NCBI RefSeq assembly: GCF_003591035.1
Contig: NZ_QYUO01000002.1
Coordinates: forward strand, 124,001-188,000
Source of the DNA: Noviherbaspirillum saxi
GTDB taxonomy: Bacteria > Pseudomonadota > Gammaproteobacteria > Burkholderiales > Burkholderiaceae_D
DNA: 64,000 nucleotides
Direction: 5' to 3'
Shown here: in pieces, positions 1 to 8,487 of the stretch
Layout: each line of letters begins with the position of its first letter
Position numbering within the stretch: the stretch's first letter is position 1
Made by a program: the position numbers and the translations under genes
Notes under the pieces: model-generated
The model's database searches: none
Seen by the model: the letters and a program-made list of their open reading frames with translations, nothing else
Told to the model about the DNA's origin: nothing

Positions 1-192
1 CCCCTGTCCATCCTGTTCGACCAGGGCAATGCGAAGTTTCCGATCTTTCGTGACGCCCCGGACGACAGCGATCAGGAAAACACCATGGCAACCGCGAGCA
101 TCCGTATCCATGCCGATAGCGTCGAGTGGGAGGTTTATACTCGGAAGTCCCGAGTTCCCCTGTTCCACATGATCAATGGCGCCCAACGCTGA
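1..192 (+). CDS. C-terminal end of an unidentified protein (cut by window start)
   Basis: The frame is open from base 1 to a TGA at 190-192 and gives 63 residues. The codons look like real coding sequence and the end lies 23 bases before the start of the RpiR-type regulator. Visible pieces include SILFDQGNAKFPIF and a late stretch EWEVYTRKSRVPLFHM. I do not recognise the family from this fragment. A link to the regulator or the following aminotransferase is possible from position and strand, but is only inferred. The N-terminal part lies outside the window. Confidence 0.6.
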   Translation, partial: PLSILFDQGNAKFPIFRDAPDDSDQENTMATASIRIHADSVEWEVYTRKSRVPLFHMINGAQR

Positions 193-215
193 TCCAACGA
201 CGAAAGGTTTTCAAC

Positions 216-1136
216 ATGGCCAAGACCGGCAGCCCCGTGCCCCGAACGATAGAGCAATTACGCGAACTGGTGATTGCCATCGGACGCGGCGATGCCGCCG
301 TATCCCTGGGCGGCAAGGCGCATGCCGTCCTGGCCAAACTGGTGGACCGACCTAACGACGTGGCGGTGCGGACCATTACCGAATTGTCCGATAGCTTTGG
401 CGTCAATCCCTCCACCCTCACCCGCTTGACGACTAGGCTGGGCTATGCGGGCTTTGCCGATTTCCAGAGCGTGTTCCGCAACAATGTGACGGAATCGTCG
501 CGCAAGTTCTACACGCAGCAGGCGCATCGCCTGATCGACGATGCTGCAAAGTCGGAACCGACCACGGAAATCGGCGTGGTCATGAAACTGGCACAGGAAT
601 CGATCAGGAATATCGACGGCTTCCTGTCGCAACTCAACACCAAGGACCTGACCGGCGCTGCACGATTACTGGCGCGCGCCAGGCGTGTGCGCGCCTATGG
701 ACTAAGGCAGATCCATTCCCTGTCGAGTTACCTCACCTATGGATTGGGGATGATGCGGGCCGATGTCTCCCTGCTTGACGGCCCGGGGCTCGGCGTGGCG
801 GAAGGGTTGGCCCAGATGGAAAAAGGCGATGTGTTGGTGGTATCCAGCGTGGCGCCCTATACCCGTATGGTGGTGGATGTCGCGCGCGCCGCCGAGCAAG
901 CCGGGATTGCAGTCATTGCATTGACCGACACGCGGGCTTCACCGCTGGTGCCGCCGGCGCGCCACGCGTTCTTCATTCCCCATGAAAGCAGTTTCATCAG
1001 CAACAGCATGGGCGCCTATGTGGTGTTCTGCGAAGGCTTGCTCAACCTGGTGGCGCGCGAGCTGGGCGACCATGCACTGCAGGCGCTTGAGCGGCGCGAA
1101 GGCTTCATCAACGAACTCAACATCGAGACCGACTGA
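216..1136 (+). CDS. MurR/RpiR family transcriptional regulator (HTH + SIS domain)
   Basis: A 306-residue protein. The N-terminal third is an RpiR-type winged helix: a recognition-helix segment TELSDSFGVNPSTLTRLTTR is followed by LGYAGFADFQ, the usual 'GF.GF.DF' ending of this domain. The C-terminal half is a SIS (sugar isomerase) fold, with RARRVRAYGLRQIHSLSSYL and a second strand-loop at DVLVVSSVAPYTR. SIS domains in this family normally bind a phosphorylated sugar or related metabolite. I chose the ATG at 216 because upstream in-frame starts overlap the preceding gene and the HTH alignment begins after it. The next two plus-strand genes (class III aminotransferase and CMD-fold protein) follow closely, so they are its probable targets. 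The effector is unknown. Confidence 0.88.
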   Translation: MAKTGSPVPRTIEQLRELVIAIGRGDAAVSLGGKAHAVLAKLVDRPNDVAVRTITELSDSFGVNPSTLTRLTTRLGYAGFADFQSVFRNNVTESSRKFYTQQAHRLIDDAAKSEPTTEIGVVMKLAQESIRNIDGFLSQLNTKDLTGAARLLARARRVRAYGLRQIHSLSSYLTYGLGMMRADVSLLDGPGLGVAEGLAQMEKGDVLVVSSVAPYTRMVVDVARAAEQAGIAVIALTDTRASPLVPPARHAFFIPHESSFISNSMGAYVVFCEGLLNLVARELGDHALQALERREGFINELNIETD

Positions 1137-1196
1137 GCTGCATTGCCGGCAGTCTCGATCACAACATCCGAACGTCACTTCTACTCCGAAACGATC

Positions 1197-2534
1197 ATGA
1201 CTCATATCATCCATCGCAATCTTCGTACGACGCCGCCCGTGGCAGCGGGCGCCAAAGGGATTCACATCTTCGACAGTGCCGGCAAGGCCTACCTCGACGC
1301 CTGCGGCGGCGCGGCCGTATCCTGCCTCGGACATGCCCATCCCAATGTCGTTGCTGCAATGCATGCCCAGATCGACAAGCTTGCCTATGCCCATACCGGT
1401 TTCTTTACCTCCGAAGTCTCGGAGCAGCTGGCCGATCATCTGGTCGCGCATGCGCCCAAGGGCTTGGACAATGTCTACTTTGTCTCCGGCGGCTCGGAAG
1501 CGATGGAAGCGGCGCTCAAGCTGGCGCGGCAGTATTTCGTCGAAATCGGCCAGCCCGAACGGACTGTATTCATTGCTCGGCGCCAGAGCTACCACGGCAA
1601 TACGCTGGGTGCACTGGCCGTTGGCGGCAATGAATGGCGACGCAAGCAGTTTGCCCCTCTGCTGGTCGATGTGGCTCGGGTGTCGCCGTGCTATGAATAC
1701 CGCGACCGGCGCGACGACGAGACGCCGGAGCAATACACCAGGCGTTTGCTGAAAGAGTTGGAAGACAAAATCCTGGAAGTCGGACCTGAGCGAGTGATCG
1801 GTTTTTGTGCGGAGACCGTGGTCGGTGCCACCGCCGGTGCGGTACCGCCGACGCAGGGCTATTTCAAGGGCGTGCGCGAGCTGTGCAACCGCTATGGCAT
1901 CCTGTACATCGCCGATGAAGTGATGTGCGGTATGGGTCGCACCGGCACACTCTACGCCGTCGAGCAGGATGGCGTAGTGCCCGACATTCTGGCCATTGCC
2001 AAGGGCCTGGGTGGCGGTTACCAGCCTATCGGCGCATTGCTGGCGAGCGAACGGATCATGGATCCAATACGCAATGGCAGCGGTTTGTTCCAGCACGGGC
2101 ATACCTACATCGGCCACGCCACCGCCTGTGCCGCTGCGCTCGCGGTGCAGCAAGTTATACAGCGCGACCAGCTCATGTCGCGCGTGCGCATACTTGGCGA
2201 ACACATGAGAACATCGCTGGAGCAGCGCCTCGGCGATCACCCGAATGTCGGTGACATCCGCGGCCGCGGGCTGTTCATGGGCGTGGAACTGGTCAAGGAC
2301 CGGGCCACGAAAATGCCATTCGATCCGGACTTGAAATTGCATGCAAAGATCAAGGCGCAGGCCATGAACAACGGCTTGATGATCTATCCCATGGGCGGCA
2401 CTATCGACGGTCAGCGGGGCGACCATATCCTGCTGGCGCCGCCTTTCATCATGACGAAATCCGACATCGATCAGGTCGTCGATTTGCTCGCCACATCGGT
2501 CGAGCAAGCCATTCCGGCCTTGACGGAGCCATGA
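1197..2534 (+). CDS. class III PLP-dependent aminotransferase
   Basis: A 445-residue fold-type I transaminase of the class III (omega/acetylornithine-like) group. It has the PLP phosphate-binding region with SGGSEAMEAALKLAR, the aspartate motif IADEVMCGMGRTG that holds the pyridine nitrogen, and the Schiff-base lysine in LAIAKGLGGGYQPIGA (about K269). Length fits the family. The ATG at 1197 starts MTHIIHRNLR; a TTG further upstream would add an unconserved tail. The stop overlaps the start of the next gene by four bases (ATGA), so the two are translationally coupled. The amino donor cannot be read from sequence; the RpiR neighbour and CMD-fold partner suggest a catabolic amine or amino acid, which is inference. 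Confidence 0.9.
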   Translation: MTHIIHRNLRTTPPVAAGAKGIHIFDSAGKAYLDACGGAAVSCLGHAHPNVVAAMHAQIDKLAYAHTGFFTSEVSEQLADHLVAHAPKGLDNVYFVSGGSEAMEAALKLARQYFVEIGQPERTVFIARRQSYHGNTLGALAVGGNEWRRKQFAPLLVDVARVSPCYEYRDRRDDETPEQYTRRLLKELEDKILEVGPERVIGFCAETVVGATAGAVPPTQGYFKGVRELCNRYGILYIADEVMCGMGRTGTLYAVEQDGVVPDILAIAKGLGGGYQPIGALLASERIMDPIRNGSGLFQHGHTYIGHATACAAALAVQQVIQRDQLMSRVRILGEHMRTSLEQRLGDHPNVGDIRGRGLFMGVELVKDRATKMPFDPDLKLHAKIKAQAMNNGLMIYPMGGTIDGQRGDHILLAPPFIMTKSDIDQVVDLLATSVEQAIPALTEP

Positions 2535-3139
2535 CGATGAAATCCGACCGCCTGCCGACAATTGCGCCGGAACAATGGACTGCCGAACAACGGGTCTACG
2601 CCCAGGAAATCATTGACGGTCCGCGCGGCGCATTGATTTCCCCTTTCATCCCCTTGTTGCGCAGTCCCGAATTGATGGCCCATGCCCAGCGCATGGGCGA
2701 ATACTTGCGCTACCGCAGCGCACTAGACCTGCGCCTGTCGGAGCTAGCCATCCTGATCACCGCCCGCCAGTGGTCGCAGCGGGTGGAGTGGGCAATTCAT
2801 GCGCCGATCGCCGAGCGCGAGGGTGTCGCAGCCGAAACGATTGCCGCGATTGCCGAGGGCCGGCTGCCCAAGGGATTGCGCGAAGACGAAGCGATCCTGT
2901 ACGCCTTCTCGATGGAACTACACCAGAACCGATCGGTGAGTGATACCACCTGGGCCGATGCCATGCGGCTGTTCGGTGAGCAGGGTGTGGTGGATCTGAT
3001 TGGCATCAATGGCTATTACACCTTCCTTTCGATGGTGATGAATGCTGCGCGCACCGAGGTGCCGCCCTCCGGGGCGCAGCCCTTGCCGCACCTGCCCGAG
3101 TTTTGCCAGGTAGCCAGTCCTCACCTTCAGCAAATTTGA
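2531..3139 (+). CDS. carboxymuconolactone decarboxylase (CMD/AhpD-fold) family protein
   Basis: A 202-residue all-helical protein of the CMD/AhpD superfamily. The conserved core is visible as LRLSELAILITARQWSQRVEWAIHAPIAEREGV, followed by a second helix pair around DEAILYAFSMELHQNRSVSDTTW and the ending GVVDLIGINGYYTFLSMVMNA. The CxxC pair used by AhpD peroxidases is absent: the position reads WSQRVEWAIHA with W and H. It is therefore more like the lactone decarboxylase or uncharacterised branch. Its start overlaps the aminotransferase stop (ATGA), so both act together. Substrate unknown. Confidence 0.82.
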   Translation: MTMKSDRLPTIAPEQWTAEQRVYAQEIIDGPRGALISPFIPLLRSPELMAHAQRMGEYLRYRSALDLRLSELAILITARQWSQRVEWAIHAPIAEREGVAAETIAAIAEGRLPKGLREDEAILYAFSMELHQNRSVSDTTWADAMRLFGEQGVVDLIGINGYYTFLSMVMNAARTEVPPSGAQPLPHLPEFCQVASPHLQQI

Positions 3140-3177
3140 GTGACTCGGGGCTATACCCGGGGCCGTCCATGTAGGCT

Positions 3178-3510
3178 CTAATGGCTGCTACCCGGGCGAC
3201 GATAGGGCACGTGTGCTGCTCCTTTCAGGGCTGCAAGGGTTTCCTCGACGGTCAGAAGCACAACGGTTTCCTGCGACTTGATCGCGCCGCGCGAGGAAAG
3301 GGCAAGGGCGACGGACGCCATCCTGACATTGTCAGGCGCTTCCCAGAGCGTATAGCCATCGTACTGGCCAAAGGCGTACCAGAAGCCGTGTAGCCTGCCG
3401 CCGACCGACTCGATGATCACGCGCGCCATATCCCGTCGGTCTTCCGGACGCTCGATCATAGCGCTCCAAGTTTCTGCTGTGTAACTGAAGCGGGTGAGAT
3501 ACAAGGACAT
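3178..3510 (-). CDS. GYD domain protein
   Basis: A 110-residue protein that matches the GYD family: MSLYLTRFSYTAETWSAMI at the start, GRLHGFWYAFGQYDGYTLWEAP in the middle, and a final mixed alpha/beta part with TVEETLAALKGA. GYD proteins are small ferredoxin-like-fold proteins of unknown biochemical role, often beside oxidoreductases. A strong Shine-Dalgarno sequence (AAAGGAGGGCACC) stands directly before the ATG at 3510. It is convergent with the CMD-fold gene, only 38 bases away, and precedes a membrane protein and an SBP56 gene read in the same direction. Confidence 0.8.
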   Translation of the reverse strand: MSLYLTRFSYTAETWSAMIERPEDRRDMARVIIESVGGRLHGFWYAFGQYDGYTLWEAPDNVRMASVALALSSRGAIKSQETVVLLTVEETLAALKGAAHVPYRRPGSSH

Positions 3511-3641
3511 GGTGCCCTCCTTTCCTTATCATTCAGTGTTGGTGCAGAGTCTTTTCATTGTCAAGCACAGGCGATGCCATGAAACGTTCTACCTGATGCG
3601 TCCAATGATCATCCAGAGACGACAAGGAGGCCGCCGGCAGC

Positions 3642-4304
3642 CTACAGCGCAAAGGCGATGCCTGCGGCACCTGCGGCAATCAGGCTGGCAGCCCATACCT
3701 GATCGAGGTTGAGCCAGGCGCGCCGAAGAAAGCCCAGACCGAGATAGCGATAGGTCATCCATGCCATCGCCGTTCCCGCGAGCAGCATGGCCAGCGTATG
3801 GACAGCCGCTACGAGAACTGCAACAAGGGTACTGGAGCGGACGAGATAGCTCATGACCGTGGCATGTCCGCTCATCGCCGTTTCTGCCGTTTCCGAGACG
3901 CACAGGCCGAGCATGGCCGGCAGCAGCATCAGGCCCGCCCCATGGGCCGTGGCCATCAGAAATGACCACCATGCGAGCTGTGTCGGTTTGATCCGCGCCA
4001 GAAAGCGCGGATGACCGCGCGCGATGAGCATGCGTACGCCGAACATCAACACCAGGACACCGGCGGATATTCGGATCTCCCGGCTCCATTCCATGAACCA
4101 GCCCAGCCACGCAAACGGCACCAGCACAACCATCATTGCCATCAAATGGCCGACACCCAGCGGCAGCAAGGTGGAAAACACCGCGCTTGCCCGGCGTACG
4201 GTCATGCCGTTCGCCACGGCTATCGGCCATCCCATCGCCGGGTTGATGCCGTGATACAGGCCGATTGCGACTATCGTCGACCACAGTGACGCGCTGGCAT
4301 TCAA
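3642..4304 (-). CDS. polytopic inner-membrane protein coupled to the SBP56 gene
   Basis: About 220 residues with five or six hydrophobic segments, for example LMAMMVVLVPFAWLGWFM, ISAGVLVLMFGVRMLIA and TLVAVLVAAVHTLAMLLAG. No ATG fits the conserved start. The likely start is a TTG at 4304-4302, which overlaps the stop of the upstream SBP56 gene as TTGA, giving translational coupling; no Shine-Dalgarno sequence is visible there. The first segment reads STIVAIGLYHGINPAMGWP. Histidines and glycines in the membrane parts (YHGINP, GVGHLMAM, TAHGAGLML) could hold a metal or a small substrate, but that is speculation. Function unknown; it probably works with the SBP56 protein. Confidence 0.75.
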   Translation of the reverse strand: MNASASLWSTIVAIGLYHGINPAMGWPIAVANGMTVRRASAVFSTLLPLGVGHLMAMMVVLVPFAWLGWFMEWSREIRISAGVLVLMFGVRMLIARGHPRFLARIKPTQLAWWSFLMATAHGAGLMLLPAMLGLCVSETAETAMSGHATVMSYLVRSSTLVAVLVAAVHTLAMLLAGTAMAWMTYRYLGLGFLRRAWLNLDQVWAASLIAAGAAGIAFAL

Positions 4305-5707
4305 GCAGAGGGGTAACAGAATGAATCGGTTGAGCAGTCGCCCCCCTGCAACCGGATCTGGTGGGCGGCGTAGTCCGGCCCGAAGTCGACATAGAAATCC
4401 GGATCCAGGGTGATCCCGCCGTCCGGATTCACCTTGCACATCGCCTGCGCGCCCCGGACGCCATTGGGATAGAACTGCGTATCCCAGGTGCTGTATAGCG
4501 AATTGGTGAAATAGACTCGCTTGCCATCCCGACTGATCTCGGTCATCTGCGGGCCGCCGTCGAACGCCTTGCCGCACGGATGAGGCGTGTTGTGCGCGAT
4601 GCCGCCGACCCGAACGCTGCCGGCCAGCAGCGGCTTCATCGGATCGCTCACATCGTATTGCCGAAGTTCGCCGGTGCCCCAGCAGGCGACGTAAAGATAG
4701 CGGTCGTCAAGCGAAAGATCGATGTCGCTGATCAACGGAGGCACCGCGCCAAAACCCTTGAGCAGCGGCGGAAGCTTGTCCGCGTCCGCAGGTTCGGGCG
4801 GAATCGTTGCCGTCTTCCTGGCATGAAACTTACCGTTCTCGCGGTACCAGGTCCAGATCGATGCTTCCAGATTAGTGGTATCGATCACCACGCCGACGAA
4901 ACCGTACTCTCGGACAGGATCATGCGCCGGGCGAATCTCGAGCGCCATCTGGTGATTGGCGCCGAGGTCGATGGTCTGCACATGGCGGCGATCACGCAAG
5001 TCCCAAAAATGCAGAGCGTGGCCATACTTGTTGCCGAGCAGGTCCTCAGGCACGATGCCGTTTTCGAATTGCGGCGGCAGTCCCCATTCACTGGACACCA
5101 TGTAGTCACGGGGAAGATTCCACCAGAAATCGTAATGCAGTTTCTGCGGGCCGCGATCGATCTCCCATCGACCGAGGATCTCGAAGCTCTGGCAATCGAG
5201 AATGAAGATTCCGGGCGGCCCCTCGGTGCCGCTCTCGCCGGCGCCCCCCAAGGTACTAAGGTAGACGCCTTCGGGGCCGCAATGCACGGTATGGGGACGG
5301 GAGTAGCCGGTCTTGCGCATGACCTCTTCCGGCTCTATCGTCTTGACGAGTTTCGGCGCGGCCGGATCGGGATGGGTATCGACGATGTAGATGCGCGACG
5401 AGCGAATGCCGGGAATGATCAGATACCGCCGTCGAAGCTCTGCATGTGCGGAGAGAGGCGACAGTGCGGAACTGCAGGCATTCCAGCCGAAATGATGAAA
5501 CTCGTCTCCGGCATGCGGCATGTCTAGCCGGTGCAGAACGGAACCATAGGTTTTCGATGCGGGATCGACATCCACCACCGCAAGCGCGTCGGGCCGGGAC
5601 CGATCCGGCGACAACAACGCAGTGTAGGAAAGATGCTCGGCTTCAGCCTCCATTGCCAGCTTTGGCGATGGATAGAAGCTGGGATCGGGACGCAATGTTT
5701 CCAGCAT
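4301..5707 (-). CDS. selenium-binding protein 56 family (SBP56; methanethiol-oxidase-like)
   Basis: A 468-residue protein of the SBP56 family, whose characterised members oxidise methanethiol to formaldehyde, sulfide and hydrogen peroxide with copper. Diagnostic pieces are DEFHHFGWNACSSAL, GYSRPHTVHCGPEGVYLSTLGG, KLHYDFWWNLPRDYMVSSEWGLP, and VGGIAHNTPHPCGKAFDGGPQMTEISRDG. The Cys of GWNACSS, the selenium/thiol-reactive residue of the family, is present, but the usual following Cys (CSSC) is Ala-Leu here. The ATG at 5707 is chosen because AAGGAGG lies six bases upstream; an upstream in-frame ATG lacks this. No signal peptide is visible. The downstream membrane gene overlaps it. Confidence 0.88.
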   Translation of the reverse strand: MLETLRPDPSFYPSPKLAMEAEAEHLSYTALLSPDRSRPDALAVVDVDPASKTYGSVLHRLDMPHAGDEFHHFGWNACSSALSPLSAHAELRRRYLIIPGIRSSRIYIVDTHPDPAAPKLVKTIEPEEVMRKTGYSRPHTVHCGPEGVYLSTLGGAGESGTEGPPGIFILDCQSFEILGRWEIDRGPQKLHYDFWWNLPRDYMVSSEWGLPPQFENGIVPEDLLGNKYGHALHFWDLRDRRHVQTIDLGANHQMALEIRPAHDPVREYGFVGVVIDTTNLEASIWTWYRENGKFHARKTATIPPEPADADKLPPLLKGFGAVPPLISDIDLSLDDRYLYVACWGTGELRQYDVSDPMKPLLAGSVRVGGIAHNTPHPCGKAFDGGPQMTEISRDGKRVYFTNSLYSTWDTQFYPNGVRGAQAMCKVNPDGGITLDPDFYVDFGPDYAAHQIRLQGGDCSTDSFCYPSA

Positions 5708-5829
5708 GGCTGCCCTCCTTCTCGGCGCAGTGATGACTCCTGACAATTCAGCCTTGCATCACCGTTCGCGCCAATTTTCATCCTGTACGTTGCACCCTCC
5801 GATGTCAAGCAAGGCGTGACTTGGATAAC

Positions 5830-5847
5830 GTGCTCCGTACGGGGCAC
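5830..5847. promoter_or_regulatory. 18-bp imperfect palindrome in a gene-free stretch
   Basis: GTGCtCCGTACGGgGCAC reads the same on both strands except for one symmetric mismatch pair. It lies 123 bases before the SBP56 start and about 245 before the DUF6494 start, inside a 385-base stretch (5708-6092) between divergent genes with no other convincing feature. Such a compact palindrome could be an operator. No regulator gene is adjacent, so the assignment is tentative. Confidence 0.35.
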
Positions 5848-6092
5848 GATCCCTGGTTCTTCCGCAACGTTTTCCTGCGTTACGATCTTGTGCTGCGCAC
5901 CGGCATGAAAGCAATGCATGACTGGCCGAAAGAAAACTGAAGCAACTTGCAGGAGGCGATGATTTCCTGCCTGGGTGAAGCGGCTGTTCCGGTTTTCTTC
6001 CCAAGATTTGAGAAATCGTTGATCCAACTGTCAATTGGATTTCGACAAGCGTGTACTGTAAAAAGACCATTCCAACAAAGAAGGAGCGAACC

Positions 6093-6299
6093 ATGAACGA
6101 CGAGACATTCAATCTGAGCTTGCGCAAGTTCTTGAAGATGGTGGGTGTGAGTTCTCAAGGGGAAATTGAAAAGGCGGTCGCACGCGCACTGGCTGAAAAG
6201 GCAATTAATGGGGCCGAGACCTTGCCGGCAACGATGACCCTCGACATTCCCGGTATCCACCTGAACGTAAAGTTCGAGGGGAAAATCGCACTGGAGTAG
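6093..6299 (+). CDS. DUF6494 family small protein
   Basis: A 68-residue protein, MNDETFNLSLRKFLKMVGV at the start, followed by SQGEIEKAVARALAEKAI and a beta-rich end TMTLDIPGIHLNVKFEGKI. This is the standard pattern and length of the DUF6494 family. An AAGGAGCG ribosome site sits six bases before the ATG, which excludes an upstream in-frame start. The first half looks like two amphipathic helices and the second like a small beta-hairpin. Function is unknown. It stands alone, divergent from the SBP56 operon, and just before a GC-rich three-gene block. Confidence 0.8.
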   Translation: MNDETFNLSLRKFLKMVGVSSQGEIEKAVARALAEKAINGAETLPATMTLDIPGIHLNVKFEGKIALE

Positions 6300-6421
6300 C
6301 CGACGTTTTCGGACTGGAAGAGTCTTACTCAGGTCCAAGCGGCTGCTCTTGGCCGCGCAGGTCCGTACCTGGAGAGTTGCAAGCGCGGAACTGCAACTGC
6401 GCGACCGTGTAAGCTGTCGTC

Positions 6422-7642
6422 ATGGACTCCCTAATTGCCGCCTCCGCACGCGCACTTGCCACCGGCGACGCGCTCGGCGCCCTGAAGCGGGTCGCCCTGC
6501 GCGACGACCCGCCGGCACTGGCCTTGCGCGGCATCGCCATGGCACAGCTCGGTGAGCACCCGCGCGCCCGCGAACTCCTTCGGCGCGCTGCCCGTGGCTT
6601 CGGCACCCACGAGGAACTGGCGCGCGCTCGCTGCGTCGTTGCGGAGGCCGAGGTGGCGCTGGCCATGCGCGACCTCGGCGGCTCGCCGCGCTCGCTGGCG
6701 GCAGCCTCGGCAACGCTTGAGGCGCATGCCGATCGCGCCAACGCGCTGCACGCGCGGCTCATTGCAGCGCGCCGGCTCTTGCTGCTCGGCCGCCTCGACG
6801 AGGCTGCGGCCGCACTAGCGCGGCTTGATGCGCGTGACCTGCCCCCGTCGCTGGTGGCGGTGGCCGAGCTGACCGCGGCCGAGCTTGCGCTACGCTCGCT
6901 GCACATTGGCGCGGCGCGGACGGCGCTCGCACGTGCGCACGAAGCGGCCGATCGCGCACGCGTTCCAGCGCTCCTGGCCGAAGTGGCGGAAGCGCGGGCT
7001 GCTCTGGAGCGCCCTGCCGCCCGACGCCTCGACGCCGCCGGCGAACAAGCGCTGCGCCTCGACGAGGTCTCGGCGCTCCTGGCCTCGGAGGCGCTGGTGG
7101 TCGACGCCTGTCGTCACCGGCTGGGCGTCGGCACCGCGTGGCAGCCGCTGGCGCGCCGGCCGGTGCTGTTCGCGTTGGCGCGCGCGCTCGCCGAGGCATG
7201 GCCTGGCGATGCCGACCGGGAAGCCCTGATCGCATGCGCATTCCGAATACGACGCCCCAACGAGTCACATCGGGCGCGCCTAAGGGTCGAGATCGGCCGT
7301 CTGCGCGCGCTCGTCACGGCGCTGGCACATATCGAAGCCACCGCACGAGGCTTCGTTCTCCGGCCGCGCGGTGAACGCGCCGTCGTCGTGCTGGCGCCCC
7401 CCATCGACGGCGATCAGGCATCGCTGGTGGCATTGCTCTCCGATGGCGCGCCGTGGTCGACCTCTGCCCTGGCACTCGCCTTGGGGGCGAGCCAGCGTAC
7501 CGTCCAGCGCGCACTCGCCGAGCTTGAGGCCGTCGGACGGGTGCGCTCAATCGGGCGGGCGCGGGCGCGTCGCTGGCTGTCGCCACCGCTGGCAGAATTC
7601 ACGACGATCTTGTTACTCCCGGCTGCGCTGTCGATTGTGTAG
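6422..7642 (+). CDS. helix-turn-helix protein with alpha-helical repeat N-terminus
   Basis: A 406-residue protein. Residues 1-240 are almost all Ala/Leu/Arg-rich helices with a TPR-like rhythm (for example ALALRGIAMAQLGEHPRARE, LAAASATLEAHADRANALHA). The C-terminal 80 residues hold a winged helix: STSALALALGASQRTVQRAL and LEAVGRVRSIGRARARRWLS. It is likely a one-component regulator of the next two genes, which follow on the same strand. The base composition is much more GC-rich than the rest of the window (third codon positions nearly all G or C). No clear Shine-Dalgarno sequence precedes the ATG. I know this gene only as an unnamed companion of cyclotransferase-like and DUF899 genes. Confidence 0.75.
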   Translation: MDSLIAASARALATGDALGALKRVALRDDPPALALRGIAMAQLGEHPRARELLRRAARGFGTHEELARARCVVAEAEVALAMRDLGGSPRSLAAASATLEAHADRANALHARLIAARRLLLLGRLDEAAAALARLDARDLPPSLVAVAELTAAELALRSLHIGAARTALARAHEAADRARVPALLAEVAEARAALERPAARRLDAAGEQALRLDEVSALLASEALVVDACRHRLGVGTAWQPLARRPVLFALARALAEAWPGDADREALIACAFRIRRPNESHRARLRVEIGRLRALVTALAHIEATARGFVLRPRGERAVVVLAPPIDGDQASLVALLSDGAPWSTSALALALGASQRTVQRALAELEAVGRVRSIGRARARRWLSPPLAEFTTILLLPAALSIV

Positions 7643-7687
7643 AGTTGTCTTACGGCGCCTACCCAGGCGCGCCACAAGGAGCCATCA

Positions 7688-8374
7688 ATGACCAGCAAGA
7701 CAAGCAAAGACACACCCCGGGCCACGGCGTGTGCAGCCGAGATCGTACGCGAGTATGGTCCTTTCGCCGGCGCCGACCGCGTACACGGCGTTACCTACGA
7801 TGGCCAGCATGTCTGGGCCGCCACCGGAACCAGATTGATTGCCTTCGATCCCGAGAGCGGCGAGTCCAGGCGCACGCTCGACCGCGCCTGCGATGCCGGC
7901 ACCGCCTTCGACGGCAAGTACCTCTATCAGATTGCCGAGGCACGCATCGACAAGATCGATCCCGCCACCGGCGACGTGGTGGCATCGATCCCGGCGCCCG
8001 GCCACGGGCTCGACTCGGGGCTTACCTGGGCAGAAGGTAGTCTGTGGGTAGGCCAGTACCGGGATCGCAAGATCCACCAGATCGACCCGGCGACCGGCGC
8101 CATCAGGCGCACCATCGAGTCCAACCGCTTCGTCACCGGCGTGACCTGGGTCGACGGCGAGCTGTGGCACGGAACCTGGGAAGGAGATGACAGCGACATC
8201 CGCCGAATCGACCCGCAGAGCGGCGCCGTGCTCGAGCGGCTCGAGCTGCCGCGCGGTACCGGGGTCAGCGGGCTCGAATCCGACGGAGCCGATCTCTTTT
8301 ATTGCGGCGGCGGAGAGAGCGGAAAGGTCCGCGCCGTGCGGCGTCCGAAAGGCGCATCGGACTCAGCACCTTAG
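7688..8374 (+). CDS. glutaminyl-peptide cyclotransferase-like beta-propeller protein
   Basis: A 228-residue protein made of four or five repeats of about 40-45 residues built on the pattern 'G.TYDG..VW.A....I..FDP.SG' (HGVTYDGQHVWAAT, AGTAFDGKYLYQIA, SGLTWAEGSLWVGQ, TGVTWVDGELWHGT, SGLESDGADLFYCGGG). This is the five-bladed propeller seen in bacterial glutamine cyclotransferases and in related NHL/PQQ-like proteins. It lacks a signal peptide, unlike secreted glutamine cyclotransferases, so catalysis is uncertain. AAGGAGCC precedes the ATG. It lies 45 bases after the HTH gene and before a DUF899 gene and shares their high GC content. Confidence 0.72.
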   Translation: MTSKTSKDTPRATACAAEIVREYGPFAGADRVHGVTYDGQHVWAATGTRLIAFDPESGESRRTLDRACDAGTAFDGKYLYQIAEARIDKIDPATGDVVASIPAPGHGLDSGLTWAEGSLWVGQYRDRKIHQIDPATGAIRRTIESNRFVTGVTWVDGELWHGTWEGDDSDIRRIDPQSGAVLERLELPRGTGVSGLESDGADLFYCGGGESGKVRAVRRPKGASDSAP

Positions 8375-8487
8375 GACCCGCTTCTGTCAGCCGACCGAAG
8401 ACGAGCGCACCCGCCACCAGAATGGTTGGAGCGGCGCATTGACGAAACGATGAAACGCAAACGGCTCTTCGAGCCAAGGAGCAGTCC

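Noticed and set aside
939..2561. A 540-codon open frame on the minus strand opposite the aminotransferase
   Set aside because: Antisense to a gene with all class III aminotransferase motifs; its own translation shows no recognisable fold.
7688..8374. Annotation as a true secreted glutaminyl cyclase
   Set aside because: The propeller repeats are clear, but there is no signal peptide and the catalytic residues cannot be confirmed by eye; I kept the looser name.
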